NCBI GenBank assembly: GCA_022457155.1
Contig: JAJGOT010000506.1
Coordinates: 1 to 64,000 of the forward strand
DNA: 64,000 nucleotides
Direction: 5' to 3'
DNA from: Cladopsammia gracilis
Taxonomy: Eukaryota; Cnidaria; Anthozoa; Scleractinia; Dendrophylliidae
Part shown: positions 54,501 to 64,000 of the stretch, in pieces
Numbering within the stretch: position 1 is the first letter of the stretch
Layout of the letters: every line of letters starts with the position of its first letter
Position numbers and translations under genes: made by a program
The notes under the pieces: generated by a model
The model's database searches: none
What the model was told of the DNA's origin: nothing
Seen by the model: only the letters and a program-made list of their open reading frames with translations

Positions 54501-56968
54501 TTACAGTACGATTGTTAACTTTATCACACTTTGGGATTTACATCACGCATCAAACCGTGTAATTGACAGCAGTTGAATCTGCCAAAGGACTAGAGACTAG
54601 AGTATTCCTAAAGCTTATTCTGTTGAGCAAATACAACCGACTGGTTCTGTACATGCAAATAATTATGTTGCGCATCAAGAAACTTGGCACACTAGTACAT
54701 GTCGCGAAAGACAATTTAATCTATCTAATGGCATTCGGGCGCCGCTCGCTACTCCATGACTGGCATCACAAAGTGTCCTGGGCGGGTGCACGCTACTCCA
54801 TGGCTGCCATCACAAAGTGTCCTGGAGGGGTGCACGCTACTCCATGACTGCCATCACCAAGTGTCCTGGGGGTGCACGCTACTCCATGACTGGCATCACA
54901 AAGTGTCACGGGTGTGGCACGCTACTCCATGACTGGCATCACAAAGTGTCATCACCGAGAATACTGCGAGATATCCGGGACCTCCTTACGGTCCAGGGCG
55001 CTAAATTTGAAAAGCTACCGTCTGATAAAAGAGCCAAATTACGAAGGAAATTGGGGGAAATGGTTAAACAAGGTGTATGTTTTAGCGGAGTGGGTATTCT
55101 TTTCAACTTTGCTCCTTTGAGAATACATTGATGACATTGTCACAGGTTTTTTTTTTTTTTTTTTTTTTTTTGGGGGGGGGGGGGGTGAAATTAGCTAGTC
55201 TGAAATAAACATACATAAGGGCTATTGTGCAATTACTTTTCACGCTCAATTGAAAACTGCGCTAATACGTATTTATAAATAGTACTTTCTTTCCAGTGTC
55301 GATTCATTCACTGTAAAGACGAAGTTTGTGGGCCTCATTGAACGAATCACAATTGAACACGACAACACAGGATTTTTCCCCGACTGGAATCTTAACAAGG
55401 TATTTTCTACTCAGCTCTCATTATCATTTAGGTTAATAAATAGCATGGTACCCGCACGTATGTCACTATTTTGCTGAACAGAAACATAAATCCGAGAGAA
55501 AAAGATTCCCCCACGGACGGAAAAAGCGCTATTTTTCGGAAAGAAACCGTAAGGAGGAGTTCGGGTGGGAAAATTTGTAAAGTTATCACGTTCGAATTTT
55601 AAACAATTAGAACTGCCCCATCAGTTTCTTTCGTTAGACACCTACCGAACTCACTTGCAAAAACCAGGTTATTCTTGCCTATGAAGAACCCAGGCCCGGG
55701 GGGACGCCATATAAAAATGACAGGGGTGCTCGTCGGAAATTTTCGAAAAACATCTAAAAGGAATCAGAATCTAATCCCTAAGAGGTATCTATTCTAAAAC
55801 AACACATAAACTGACACTGACTTTTCGGCTCAGTACGGCCCTTAAAGATACCGCGATAAATCTAACGGTAGTCATTTTCAATTTTAGCACACTAAGCGGT
55901 ATTTACACATGATTTTGACCCCTAAAAGTACGACGAGCACCCCGTCATTTCTATATAGGAGTATCCCCCCCTGGGAACCCAGGCATTCCCTGTCTGACGT
56001 CATCTGCTGAACCCAACCTCATCCAGCTGGAAACCCGAAATTGTCGCCTGCCTCAACGAGACGGCACCAGACATAGAAACAATGATTAAAAATCGTTGGA
56101 TTGATTGCCATCTCAAATACTGAAACAACACCTGCAACAACCAGGTAGACAAAGAGTCTACACAGGATTATATTGTAAATACATTTGTATAGCTCTTTAA
56201 CTCTTTAACTCCCAAGAGTGCCAAAAATCAAAATTCAAGAAAAGTCCAAAATTTCCTTTAATTTGTAAAACGTTGCAAAACGAATGGTACCATGCTAAAG
56301 TACTGCCAGAGAGGTTTCATTTCAATGGTCACACTGATGATTTTGTTGACAGACTTAAAAGTTAGAACTACACTACATGTTTCTATTATTGACTCTGGGA
56401 GTGAAAGGGTTAATGGAATAGTAAACGCGACCGAGTGAATTGTTGAGTTATATAAGCACGCGGTAATTAAAAAAAACACACACGAGAGAAGTGCTGAGAT
56501 TTTTTCCCGCACTTCTCGCGTGTTTTTTAAAATTCCCCAAGTGCTTTTGTATCTCAACTATGCATTCGGTCGCGTTTACTATGGCGTTTATGAACTATTC
56601 CATTACTTGCGAGCGCTCATACACTGGTGACGTAGGATGCATGCATTTTCTTAGCAATAGACCACTCATTTCTATGGTTTATCGGCTCAGTAAACCACAC
56701 GAGCCCACTGCATGTTGGAAAAACACGAGAAAAGATTCGCGCGCGTTATCTTCTGTTCAGTGAACAAATGATCACGATCTGACCAATCATACGCGCGCAT
56801 TTCTTTGAACATTTTATAAAAATGAAGGATAATTTCGATGCTAACAGATTCCTGTCCTCTGTGTTGTAGGTCGTGGTGGAGGATTTGAAGATCGGCACAG
56901 TTCAGACTTATACATGCGACTGTGAAATGGCTGGATACGAAAATGAAGTCACTTTACCGCCGATATAG
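45579..56968 (+). CDS. secreted single PLAT-domain protein, five exons
   Basis: Exons: 45,579-45,654; 47,307-47,540; 48,356-48,515; 55,297-55,399; 56,870-56,968. All junctions are GT/AG and the phases (1, 1, 2, 0) close on a 672-nt frame, 223 aa. Exon 1: signal peptide (MNTLLCGCVLTVIVLTYPAA). Exon 2: a basic linker with VRKRDQ, a possible dibasic cleavage site, and a helix-like SLEALLSREKAILRVI. Exons 3-5: PLAT fold, with FNITVYTADLRLAGTTSRVY and INLYG in exon 3, then RITIEHDNTGFFPDWNLNK in exon 4, then VVVEDL and YTCDC before the stop. Likely extracellular; PLAT domains bind lipid or protein partners, and the ligand is unknown. Exons 3-5 match the last three exons of the neighbouring astacin gene in order and phase. 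Intron 3 is 6.8 kb because of repeat accumulation. Confidence 0.86.
45655..47306. other. PLAT gene intron 1, nothing assigned
   Basis: AT-rich, no structured repeat or alternative exon recognised. Confidence 0.4.
48005..48060 (+). ncRNA. isolated hammerhead-like motif
   Basis: CTGAAGA (48,016-48,022), a 7-bp stem ggatgaa-gt-ttcatcc, GAAA (48,040-48,043), then a second small hairpin aatgt-tc-acatt in the helix III position. The core residues fit CUGANGA/GAAA. No Penelope-like ORF is next to it. Helix I pairing is not evident, so it may be a relic. Confidence 0.45.
49043..49148. repeat. short fold-back
   Basis: gactgatccctcgagaaaca / tgtttccctcgggaccagtc with attttgtttccct / agggaaacaaat inner arms, about 40 bp each. 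Confidence 0.7.
49409..49535. repeat. short fold-back
   Basis: ggtattgaactgcaactagc and its inverse gctagttccagttcaatacc enclose a core with gcgggg / cccccgc arms. Confidence 0.7.
50905..51210. repeat. minisatellite, about 43-bp unit, seven copies
   Basis: Unit begins tactccatgactggcatcac and continues aaagtgtcctggggggtgca. Unit length varies with the G-run. Frames stay open in several phases, giving artefactual repeat proteins on both strands. Confidence 0.93.
52034..52780. mobile_element. TIR element with GAAATGATCCCC arrays, 4-bp TSD
   Basis: Starts tgtacagcccccgaaatgat and ends in its inverse (ctgtaca), with about 110-bp arms built of tandem ccccgaaatgatc units. GTGA flanks both sides (52,030-52,033 and 52,781-52,784). 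Paralogous segments at 50,520 and 54,152 show the empty site cgagtgacccgtgattc, proving insertion. Confidence 0.9.
52149..52225 (-). other. exon-like fragment inside the 52-kb TIR element
   Basis: Minus strand: an aagcag acceptor-like site, an open 77-nt segment reading PSSNEGEDVVEYLKRKYGES, and an excellent donor gtaagt. It might be a captured host exon; the YLKRKYG text vaguely recalls DsbA/FrnE-type proteins, but I cannot assign it. Confidence 0.3.
53503..53896. mobile_element. palindromic MITE AGGGCCATTTATACG, AAT TSD
   Basis: Inverted ends agggccatttatacgacaga / cgtataaatggccct with about 80-bp arms full of taagacgcg units. AAT flanks it (53,500-53,502 and 53,897-53,899), and the empty site aaacaatgttcc survives at about 51,768. 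Confidence 0.92.
54328..54499. mobile_element. palindromic MITE AGGCCATTTCCGAGTTG, AT TSD
   Basis: Near-perfect inverted arms of about 60 bp (aggccatttccgagttgctt ... aagcaactcggaaatggcct). Compared with the empty site tttaattacag at about 53,317, insertion duplicated AT. Confidence 0.9.
54745..54955. repeat. minisatellite, same unit as 50,905, five copies
   Basis: tactccatgactggcatcac units again precede the cgagaatactgcgagatatc block, reproducing the order seen at 50,905-51,240. Confidence 0.93.
55147..55187. repeat. poly-T/poly-G junction
   Basis: About 24 T followed by about 15 G, some 110 bp before PLAT exon 4. Confidence 0.9.
55690..55975. mobile_element. TIR element, CCGGGGGGACGCCATATAAAAATGACAGG family
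   Basis: Inverted ends ataaaaatgacaggggtgct / agcaccccgtcatttctata; 286 bp, non-coding, in PLAT intron 4. A diverged relative is at 36,773-37,078. Confidence 0.8.
56204..56413. repeat. dispersed short element, copy 3
   Basis: Begins tttaactcccaagagtgcc and ends gactctgggagtgaaagggt taa, an inverted pair; same family as 4582-4795. Confidence 0.8.
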
Positions 56969-57099
56969 GCGATCATCTCCTGACGTCATCCTTTGCATTT
57001 TCTCATTTACATACGAATCTACGTCGCCGGACCGAGGAAAATCGTGATAAATATATATTCGGCTGGGCTTTTTCTGTTGTTGGAAATATTCATTAAAAA

Positions 57100-57105
57100 A
57101 ATAAA
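57100..57105 (+). terminator. candidate PLAT gene polyadenylation signal
   Basis: AATAAA 131 bp past the stop at 56,968. Confidence 0.5.
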
Positions 57106-57353
57106 TGGGGCTATTTTCGGGTAGCATTTTGTGTCTTATAATTTTGCGAGCCATTTGCGGTCATTGAGTTTTCTGAAGATGCAATCAATAACAAATTTTG
57201 TTATATCTTTCAACATGGTTACAAACTGACAAAGTCTTTAATCGGTTTCATCTGAGTGATCATCTTCAGTTGCTTCATCTGGGTTGGCATCGCTTTCATC
57301 TGTGGAAGTGTCTCAGTGGAATTCTGGCTCAGCTTCTGACATAGTGTAATCAT

Positions 57354-58351
57354 TGGCCATTTTCACATTAGAGACGGACAGATCGTCTGGACGGACAAGT
57401 CGTCTTAATGGCCCATTTCACACTAGAAGACGGACAAATCGTCTGGACGGACAAGTCGTCCGACGATTTGTTCGTGTAATGTGAATTCTAGACGGACAAC
57501 TCACCTTGTATTGGTCATCGTAAATTCATATCTGAACGAACAAACAGACGATTTTGAAAGCAAGGGGCCTGGCACTGACAGGCTTGGTTACCTTGCTTTC
57601 TATCCGCCATTTTGATTTTCCCATAAACCATCACTCCCTTTACTAGTTCCATTCCCCTTAGCGAGTACTGGGACCGAGATACAACCATTTGTTCGTCTGG
57701 TGTGAATTTAAGTCGGACTTTGGACGACTTATCCGTCTAGACGAACAAATCGTCCTCGAAAAATCGTCTTAATAGACGGCCAAATCGACGGACAAAATCA
57801 GACGACTTTTACGTCCAAAATTTTGTTCGTCCCGTTTTCTCACTAAGACGACTTGTCCGTCTGAGACGACTTGTCCGTCCAGACGATTTGTCCGTCTCTA
57901 GTGTGAAAACGGCCAGTGTGAAAACGGGACGAACAAAATTTTGGACGTAAAAGTCGTCTGATTTTGTCCGTCGATTTGTCTGTCTATTAAGACGATTTTT
58001 CGAGGACGATTTGTTCGTCTAGACGGATAAGTCGTCCAAAGTCTGACTTAAATTCACACCAGACAAAAAAATGGTTGTATCTCGGTCCCAGTACTCGCTA
58101 AGGGAATGGAACTAGTAATGGGAGTGATGGTTTATGGGAAAATCAAAATGGCGGACAGCAAGCAAGGTAACCAAGCCTGTTAGTGCCAGGCCCCTTGCTT
58201 TAAAAATCGACTGTTTGTTCGTTCAGATATGAATTTACGATGACCAACACAAGGTGTGTTGTCCGTCTAGAATTCACATTACACGAACAAATCGTCGGAC
58301 GACTTGTCCGTTCAGACGATTTGTCCGTCTTCTAGTGTGAAATGGGCCATT
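57354..58351. mobile_element. long fold-back element(s) with GACGGACAAGTCGTC units
   Basis: Arms 57,407-57,843 and 57,915-58,351 (about 437 bp each) are inverted copies, beginning aatggcccatttcacactag and ending in its complement. A second, overlapping inverted pair (57,354-57,406 with 57,846-57,914, ends ggccattttcaca / tgtgaaaacggcc) fills the centre, suggesting nested or chimeric fold-backs. No coding capacity. Confidence 0.88.
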
Positions 58352-58395
58352 GACCCCTTCTATGTTAACTTGATCATTCTCATGAACTTGTATTC

Positions 58396-58414
58396 GGGGG
58401 GGGGGGGGGGGGGC
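58396..58414. repeat. poly-G tract
   Basis: G homopolymer in a block containing two similar ggggggggtctta-type pieces (second at 58,481-58,494). Confidence 0.9.
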
Positions 58415-58499
58415 TTATTATTGGAAGGAATGTTTTGTTATAAATTAGGGGGGCCTTTTTTCAGGTGAGCTCATTTTCGGAAGGGGGGGGGGGTCTTAT

Positions 58500-59100
58500 T
58501 TTCGGAGGTATACGGTAGGTTCCATGTAGTTGGGGGGCACGTGATTCATTTCTAACTTAATCATGAGCTCCATTATCAAGGAAAATATAAAAAGATCATG
58601 CAAATACAGCATTTAAAGCGGTTTTGGCGCGAAGAATAACATAAGAGGGTGCGAAGATTATAAGAATACTTTCGCACGAATGGAGTCTGATTGCACGTTG
58701 AGATTTGGCTTTAAAGTTCTTATAAAAAGCATTTCGTACACTAAGTACGAAACGTCGGATTTTATCGTTCGTTTTTGCAGTTTTATGTTTTAAGAAATCT
58801 CTTTTAATACGAATCATGAGCTATAACCTTAAAAATCGAAATTAGTTAAATGGCCAAGTTTGAGGCCTTTAGCATTTAGGGTCAGTTTTTATAACAGTTT
58901 GAATATTTGAAAAATTTAAAGGAACTGCTGTATGTAAAAAAATGTAGAGAGCATCCAAACAATATACATGTAAGCAAAATTAATTTCCAACAAATAAGTT
59001 AATATTGTTGTCTTCTCGAAATACATGTTAGGACAACTTTCAGAAAAACATAAACGTATTTAAAATAGGATTTGTAGTTACTATTTAATCAATTTGTTTT
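58500..59100. other. intergenic between PLAT and YOD1 genes
   Basis: No gene or repeat assigned. The two genes converge here. Confidence 0.4.
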
Positions 59101-59101
59101 T

Positions 59102-59107
59102 TTTATT
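59102..59107 (-). terminator. candidate YOD1 polyadenylation signal
   Basis: AATAAA on the minus strand about 485 bp after the YOD1 stop; one of few candidates. Confidence 0.35.
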
Positions 59108-59591
59108 ACCACAAAACAGACTTACATAATTAATAAGCAGTTTCTTTGAAGCAATAAATGTTCCTTACAAGCTGTGGTTTCATTATCCAAGGAAACTTTC
59201 TACCAACTGAAGGTTAATGTTTACTGTTATCACAATAGTGACCATGTCCTCACACAAAATAGCTCACCCTTGGTGATGTGTGTTCATAAGTGTTTCCACA
59301 CTCTTTCCGTAGCATGCATGCTTACACGAAGTACTAAAAATATGATGTTTGGAATTCACCCGCAGATACTCCACTCACGTCTAATTTTTATGCCAGAAAT
59401 CAATCTCTTATGACCTGTCTGTGCCTTCCTTAATCAGCCGCAGTCCTCATTTCTTGAGAATGCAGTCTCTAGATTTCACACAAAATACCATCTACAGCCA
59501 GACACACTACATGTATATCCCTTTGTTTGGTAACAACATGTTCTTTCCAGGAAAAACCAGTTGAGCAGGTTATAACCATCATTCTGCATTT

Positions 59592-62500
59592 TCACACCTC
59601 TCCAAAGTTTGTGTGGCCAGTGGAAACTGCATGCTCTTGAGCTGCCTGATGGCCAGTCAGTGGCGTACTGCAAACAAGGCAGCGGAGAGAAAACTGGGAC
59701 AAGTTTGTAAATTGACGTTTCTAAACGACAAAATAAAAATAGTTAGGTGATTAGAGAGAATGGCATAAATTACTACTGACTCCATTCCATTCGGTAACCT
59801 GGTACCTGATGTAGCATGAGATTAAACATGCTTTCACTGTCAGCCATTTTCACTGTTTATATTATTTTACAGTTGGCTGGAGTGAGAACAATAGAACTTT
59901 AAACCAATCACTGCTCTCCGGACAACCTGGAGAAAAACCATCAGAGCAGGGAACAAGTCGAACAAACAACAAATTCTCTCACAATTTCAACGACACAATT
60001 TTTTGTGGTGGGAAGAAAATCAGATAACCTGGAGAAAACCCCTCGGAGCAGGGAACAAGAACCAACAACAAACTTAACCCACATTGGTGGGGGGGCGAGT
60101 GCTCTTATCACCACACCATCCCTGCTGCCTTAAGTCTGTCAGCCTCTCCTCTCAGGCCAGAGTCATGTTAAATTGTCTGAGACCATTCAAAAGAGGGTTG
60201 TTCAATACTCTGACAAATTTATGCATAGAATTGTACTATATTATATGACCATAACAATAGTATAACAATACATTCTAAAATGGCACAATACAGTACAATG
60301 CATGCATAAATTTGTCAGAGTATTGGACAAGTATGATTCATAACAGACACTTCCCTTTCGTTTCGCTGTAATACTGGTCATCTTTCATTAAAAAGGCTGA
60401 GAAAATTTGGCCATTTATATATACGTAGTGGAACTTTGCTAAATTTAAGGTTAATGCAATCCAACAAAGCAAACAGGACAACCGAATTAGGTTTATAAGT
60501 GTTTTAAATGCACTACTGATTCCAGTTTTTTTTGTTAAGGTTTGCAATAACAGGGATCATTTATTTGCATGCAGTCCCAATTCGTGGTTAGTGTGGGAGG
60601 GGCAAGCCCCGATCTCACTGGGGGGAGGGGTATAGGGGACCTCCCACAGAAATGTTTTGAAATTTTGAGGCCCAAAGTGTGCATTTTAGGCCATCTCTGA
60701 CCAATTTGGGTTTTGTTTTAACTGCTATGAAAGAGTCATTAGCAACAAAGCACAGTTCTATTTCACTCGTAATAAAGACCAAATTGCCCATCAAATTTAG
60801 CAGTTCTTTATTTAAATATCTTAGCACATTTTCCTGAGAAATAGCTGGGACAAGAATTGAAATAGCCGAGTAAAGGTCCCGGTGTCCCTGCTCTAACAAA
60901 TACCCTGTGATTCAGTTAACCTCATACTTGGCAAAGAAAGTTGTTTTACCTGTTTGGCCTCTGCTGCTATTTCAAGTGCTTCAGCCAGTCGCATGTCGTC
61001 ACCCACAGGAAACACAGTTTGCAGTGGCTCAGCTGAATTATCAGAGCTTTGTACAGCAAGAGGGTCATAATGAATCCCATCATACACCAGATATACACAG
61101 CTTTTGTATCCACAGCCTTCCCCTGAAAATGAAAATAACTCTGGTTAGTCACTGAGGAAAATAATGTAGCCTGCATTGCAGATGTATTTTGGGTTAGCAA
61201 GTGCTGAATATTCCATCGAGTGTTAGGCCCTCTTTACATGCAAAGAGGATGATCCTAGTGCTAGGATGATCCTAGAAGGTTCATTTGGTTTACATGCAAA
61301 AATGCGGCACTAGGATGATCCTAGCGCTAGCATCATCCTACCTCTCAGATAGGATAATCCTAGCGCTAGGATCATCCTATTTGCATGTAAACTGAAAGCA
61401 GAAAACATGTCGCGCTTGGATAATCCTAGTGCTAGGATGATCCTAGCACTAGGATCATCCTCTTTCCATGTAAATAGGGCCTTAATAAGCTGCCATCTTG
61501 AGTCAGGCAGAAGGCAAATGAGGAGGGAGGGGGTGAAAAATATTATGCCAGCCCATCCCCACCCCCGTCCATACCCTCTTCCCTCATCACAATTCTCCCT
61601 GTTTTGCAAATCCAAGATGGTGGATAAACACTTGAACGTACGATATAAAACAACAAACTAACCACCTGGCCCTGGTTGTTCAAAAGGTGGATAGCGTTAT
61701 CCACCAGATAAATATCCATTGGATAAGCATTAACAAAACCAACTGTGTTATCCACTGGATACTCATTTATCCGGTGGATAGTGCTATCCACCTTTTGAAC
61801 AACCGGGGCCTGCTAACGAAATGGGCCTATTCCCCTCAATCCAAAGCCATGGTTTGGAGAAAACTTGGAAAATTTAACCTTACTATCCAGCCTTCCACGA
61901 AATAAAGTTATCCATGCCTTGGCGTGCATGCATAGATGGTGCTATCAGGGTGTGGAAGAGGACGAAAATACAAGACCCAAGGGGGAGCATGGCGAGGGAG
62001 GAGTCCCCTTACTCTCCCCTTAATTTCTTCCCTCTTTTACCCTGATTACATGTGGTGTTCAATCTTACCAAACCTGTCAACTCTTCCTGACTCTGTATCA
62101 ACCACAGCAATTTCTGTTCGGTAATGTTTGCTTAGGATTGACAGCTCAATAGCACCTGTGTATCATTGAAGCAAACAGTAATTTACAGTATTATAGTGAT
62201 CATCTGTGTTCATGGCTATAAACGTTATATTTAACAGTCCTAGATAAAACATAACAGTCCTACTCAAGAATTACCCTCCAGAATAATTTTTGTGGCTTAA
62301 AAGTCATTCTACAGACCATAGCTTTTACATATGGAGGGAAAGGGAAAAATAACTTTAAAAAACTATACATGAAGAATATTCTCCAAAAGACACTGTGAAC
62401 AAACTTGCAGTTCCAATGACTCAAATCAATTTTCTAAAGAACAGCTTTAGCTATATAGTGGTGTGGTATTTTAGAACAGCTTACCCTCCTTGGAAATTCC

Positions 62501-63329
62501 AGTAAGAAGAATCACTAAACGATTTTGTAAACTATACTCTTGCAACCTCTTCCAATGATTAAATAATTGTATACAATGAGACATGCATTTATGTAAATTA
62601 GCGGCCTGAAGGCTCGTATTTCATATGTAGATATTGCATGAAGATAGCATTTTTAGACAGTCAGATATAATTTAGGGAGGCAATTATTTTAAACATAAGT
62701 TGCACATTTTTTTCAGGGAGGTTACTGTAGGAGGGGGACATTGGGGATTTGCAGTGTTGCTCATTTTTTTATGCGGTGTTGCAGTGATCTCAAACCCTAC
62801 TGTGTGCGATGTTTGCGCTTTAACGTCTGCGGTGTTCGGTGGAACGAAATCATCTGCGGTGTTGCCGTTTCCTGTTTGACCCTAAATTTAGCCTCTATAT
62901 GTTATTTATTCCGTACTTATTTAGGAAAAGCACGTACCATTATGTTTAATTTGTAACAAAATGCAGTCCAATACTGTCTAGTTAATCTTCAGTACGCTGC
63001 CGGTCGCCAATCCTAAGCCTTTTTCATTTATTAGTAACTTGACAAAAATATATATTGCAGTGATGGTGTTTCGTCAACCTTTCTTGCGGTGATGCGGTGT
63101 TCGGTAATTTTTTTGCGAAGTTGCGGTGTTCAGAGCCCCCCAATGTCCCCCTCCTGTAGTGTCAATCATATTACCTCCCCAGTGCTCCTTATCCAGTATC
63201 CATTTACAGTATTCAGAATTATCTTGGCCCAGAAACACAGAGTTGTATGTCTGAGGGTCACTTGAAACACACTGTGCAATCAGTTTTCTTAGCTCTGATG
63301 CACACAATGTGTCACCAAGCATAACATAA
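59592..63329 (-). CDS. YOD1: YOD1-type OTU deubiquitinase, last four exons (5' part beyond window)
   Basis: Exons (minus): 63,329-63,175; 62,155-62,069; 61,122-60,950; 59,693-59,592; GT/AG junctions with phases 1, 1, 0. The text follows YOD1/OTU1 closely: [16 protein letters not shown] and [13 protein letters not shown], then [20 protein letters not shown] and RVDRFG, then [13 protein letters not shown] with the catalytic His, [17 protein letters not shown], and a C-terminal C2H2-type zinc finger [18 protein letters not shown] ending [13 protein letters not shown]1 is a cysteine protease that trims ubiquitin chains in the p97/VCP-dependent ER quality-control pathway. The exon with the catalytic Cys (NSCLF in relatives) and the UBX-like N-terminus would lie beyond 64,000. 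Introns carry several MITEs; one ends only about 15 bp from the 63,175 donor. Confidence 0.94.
59880..60135 (-). mobile_element. SINE-like repeat with duplicated body
   Basis: The minus strand starts cagggatggtgtggtgataa gagcactcgcc (weakly A-box-like). The block gttccctgctc-gag/gatgg-tttttctccaggtt occurs twice, about 110 bp apart. YOD1 intron, near the last exon. Confidence 0.45.
60203..60325. mobile_element. MITE with 24-bp perfect TIRs
   Basis: caatactctgacaaatttat gcat and its exact inverse at 60,302-60,325; 123 bp, AT-rich, in the last YOD1 intron. Confidence 0.85.
61226..61481. mobile_element. MITE GGCCCTCTTTACATG, TTA TSD
   Basis: Inverted ends ggccctctttacatg / catgtaaatagggcc flanked by TTA (61,223-61,225 and 61,482-61,484). 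The interior is packed with ctaggatgatcctag palindromes. TTA is a classical Harbinger target. YOD1 intron, about 100 bp upstream of the catalytic-His exon. Confidence 0.88.
61666..61811. mobile_element. palindromic MITE, GGTTGTTCAAAAGGTGGATAG family, copy 2
   Basis: Same family as 13,430-13,581: ggttgttcaaaaggtggata ... tatccaccttttgaacaacc. Confidence 0.87.
62724..63160. mobile_element. TIR element adjacent to a YOD1 splice donor
   Basis: Left end tactgtaggagggggacattgg and right end ccaatgtccccctcctgtagt are inverted; the interior contains several tgcggtgtt units in both orientations. Its right end is about 15 bp from the 63,175 exon boundary. Confidence 0.78.
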
Positions 63330-64000
63330 CTGCAGGAAAGAAGGACACAAACAGATAAATACACATACATGTATAATTTCTGCTCTTCTATGCTTAATTA
63401 TCTCAAACAGATTAAAAAATAATGATAACAATACTGAAAATATCAGGGCTAAAAAAAACTAAAATTTAAAGGGAACCTTCAATGTTGTAACAAATACACG
63501 TTAAATTGTTGATAATGAAGTCTAAAGTTAAATTATCTTTAAAACAATTGGAATTTTTTATAATTTTAGTGTACAAGAAAAGGGATATGAATATTGGCTA
63601 TTTTCACTTTTAAATTTTCCGTGCACCACCATTTTGAATATGGTATTGATGACGTCAAATGGTTGCCCAATGGTTGCATACAAAGTTTGTTGATTGTTAA
63701 CAAAAGTGGCAACCACAAAGTGTCACAAAAATTCAAACAGTGTAGCACATAAATTTAAAAACAAAAATGGGTGACATTCATATACATACATGCATTTTAG
63801 AGCATTAAAATTTTCTATTTGTTGTTTAAAGAATTGAAATTTATACTTCATTTCCAAGAATTTAACATCAATTTGTTATAACAATGGAGGGTCTCTTTAA
63901 GCTTGCCCTTTGGGCAAGCAAGTCTTAAGTTTTATATGCCCAGACAAGTTTTTATATTGTTACTTACTGTAAGCTTAGTTCACAGGTGGCTTGTCAGTAT
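63330..64000. other. YOD1 upstream intron to window edge
   Basis: No further YOD1 exon found; the catalytic-Cys exon is presumably to the right. AT-rich, no structured repeat recognised. Confidence 0.5.

Larger units (their letters stand above)
49690..55110. repeat. tandem segmental duplications in PLAT intron 3
   Basis: A block beginning cgagaatacagcgacatatc recurs at about 49,708, 51,202 and 54,948. Its downstream part (caacacaaacaatgt, gaggcgggcgcttgctttt, gagcacgagaaacaa, gcaacgcttttaactgaaaa) recurs at roughly 50,260-50,880, 51,760-52,030 + 52,785-52,940, 53,100-53,490 and 53,900-54,690. Minisatellites separate the copies. Three TIR elements interrupt them. Confidence 0.85.

Noticed and set aside
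49690..55110. CRISPR-like array
   Set aside because: Units are contiguous tandem repeats with no unique spacers, in a eukaryotic intron.

Overview
The window is nuclear DNA of an invertebrate animal, most likely an anthozoan cnidarian (stony-coral-like). The sequence shows AT-rich DNA, genes split by spliceable introns, TATA-like promoters, and a heavy load of MITEs, SINE-like tRNA derivatives, a Penelope-like element and an L1-like LINE. The cnidarian assignment is inference from gene types and repeat character; no mitochondrial or rRNA marker is present.

Layout. 1-3.5 kb: gene-poor AT-rich DNA. 3.76-9.62 kb (+): a two-exon rhodopsin-class GPCR whose single large intron holds two Penelope-like (RT + GIY-YIG) copies in head-to-head inverted arrangement, each with a hammerhead-like core. 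9.6-20.6 kb: repeats and MITEs, with an internally deleted L1-like LINE at 14,126-17,700 bounded by an exact 16-bp target-site duplication. 20.72-25.18 kb (+): a two-exon small secreted precursor (129 aa) with an acidic pro-region and a lysine-rich amphipathic C-terminus. 27.59-33.23 kb (+): a three-exon cytochrome P450 carrying a one-base frameshift in exon 1; a Harbinger-type element lies in its first intron. 35.40-44.34 kb (-): an eight-exon secreted astacin metalloprotease with a C-terminal PLAT domain. 45.58-56.97 kb (+): a five-exon secreted single-PLAT protein, divergently transcribed from the astacin gene, with PLAT exons of the same order and intron phases. Its third intron is a 5.4-kb array of duplicated segments and minisatellites into which three TIR elements inserted with recognisable empty sites. 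57.4-58.35 kb: a very long fold-back element. 59.59-63.33 kb (-): the last four exons of a YOD1-type OTU deubiquitinase that continues past the right edge.

How it fits together. The astacin-PLAT and PLAT genes are the one obvious functional neighbourhood: both products carry signal peptides, are transcribed divergently from a 1.2-kb interval, and share the same two-intron architecture inside the PLAT fold, so they look like a duplicated PLAT module, one copy fused to a protease. The other genes (GPCR, secreted precursor, P450, YOD1) look like unrelated neighbours. All gene models were built by eye from splice signals and phase agreement; no search or transcript evidence was available.
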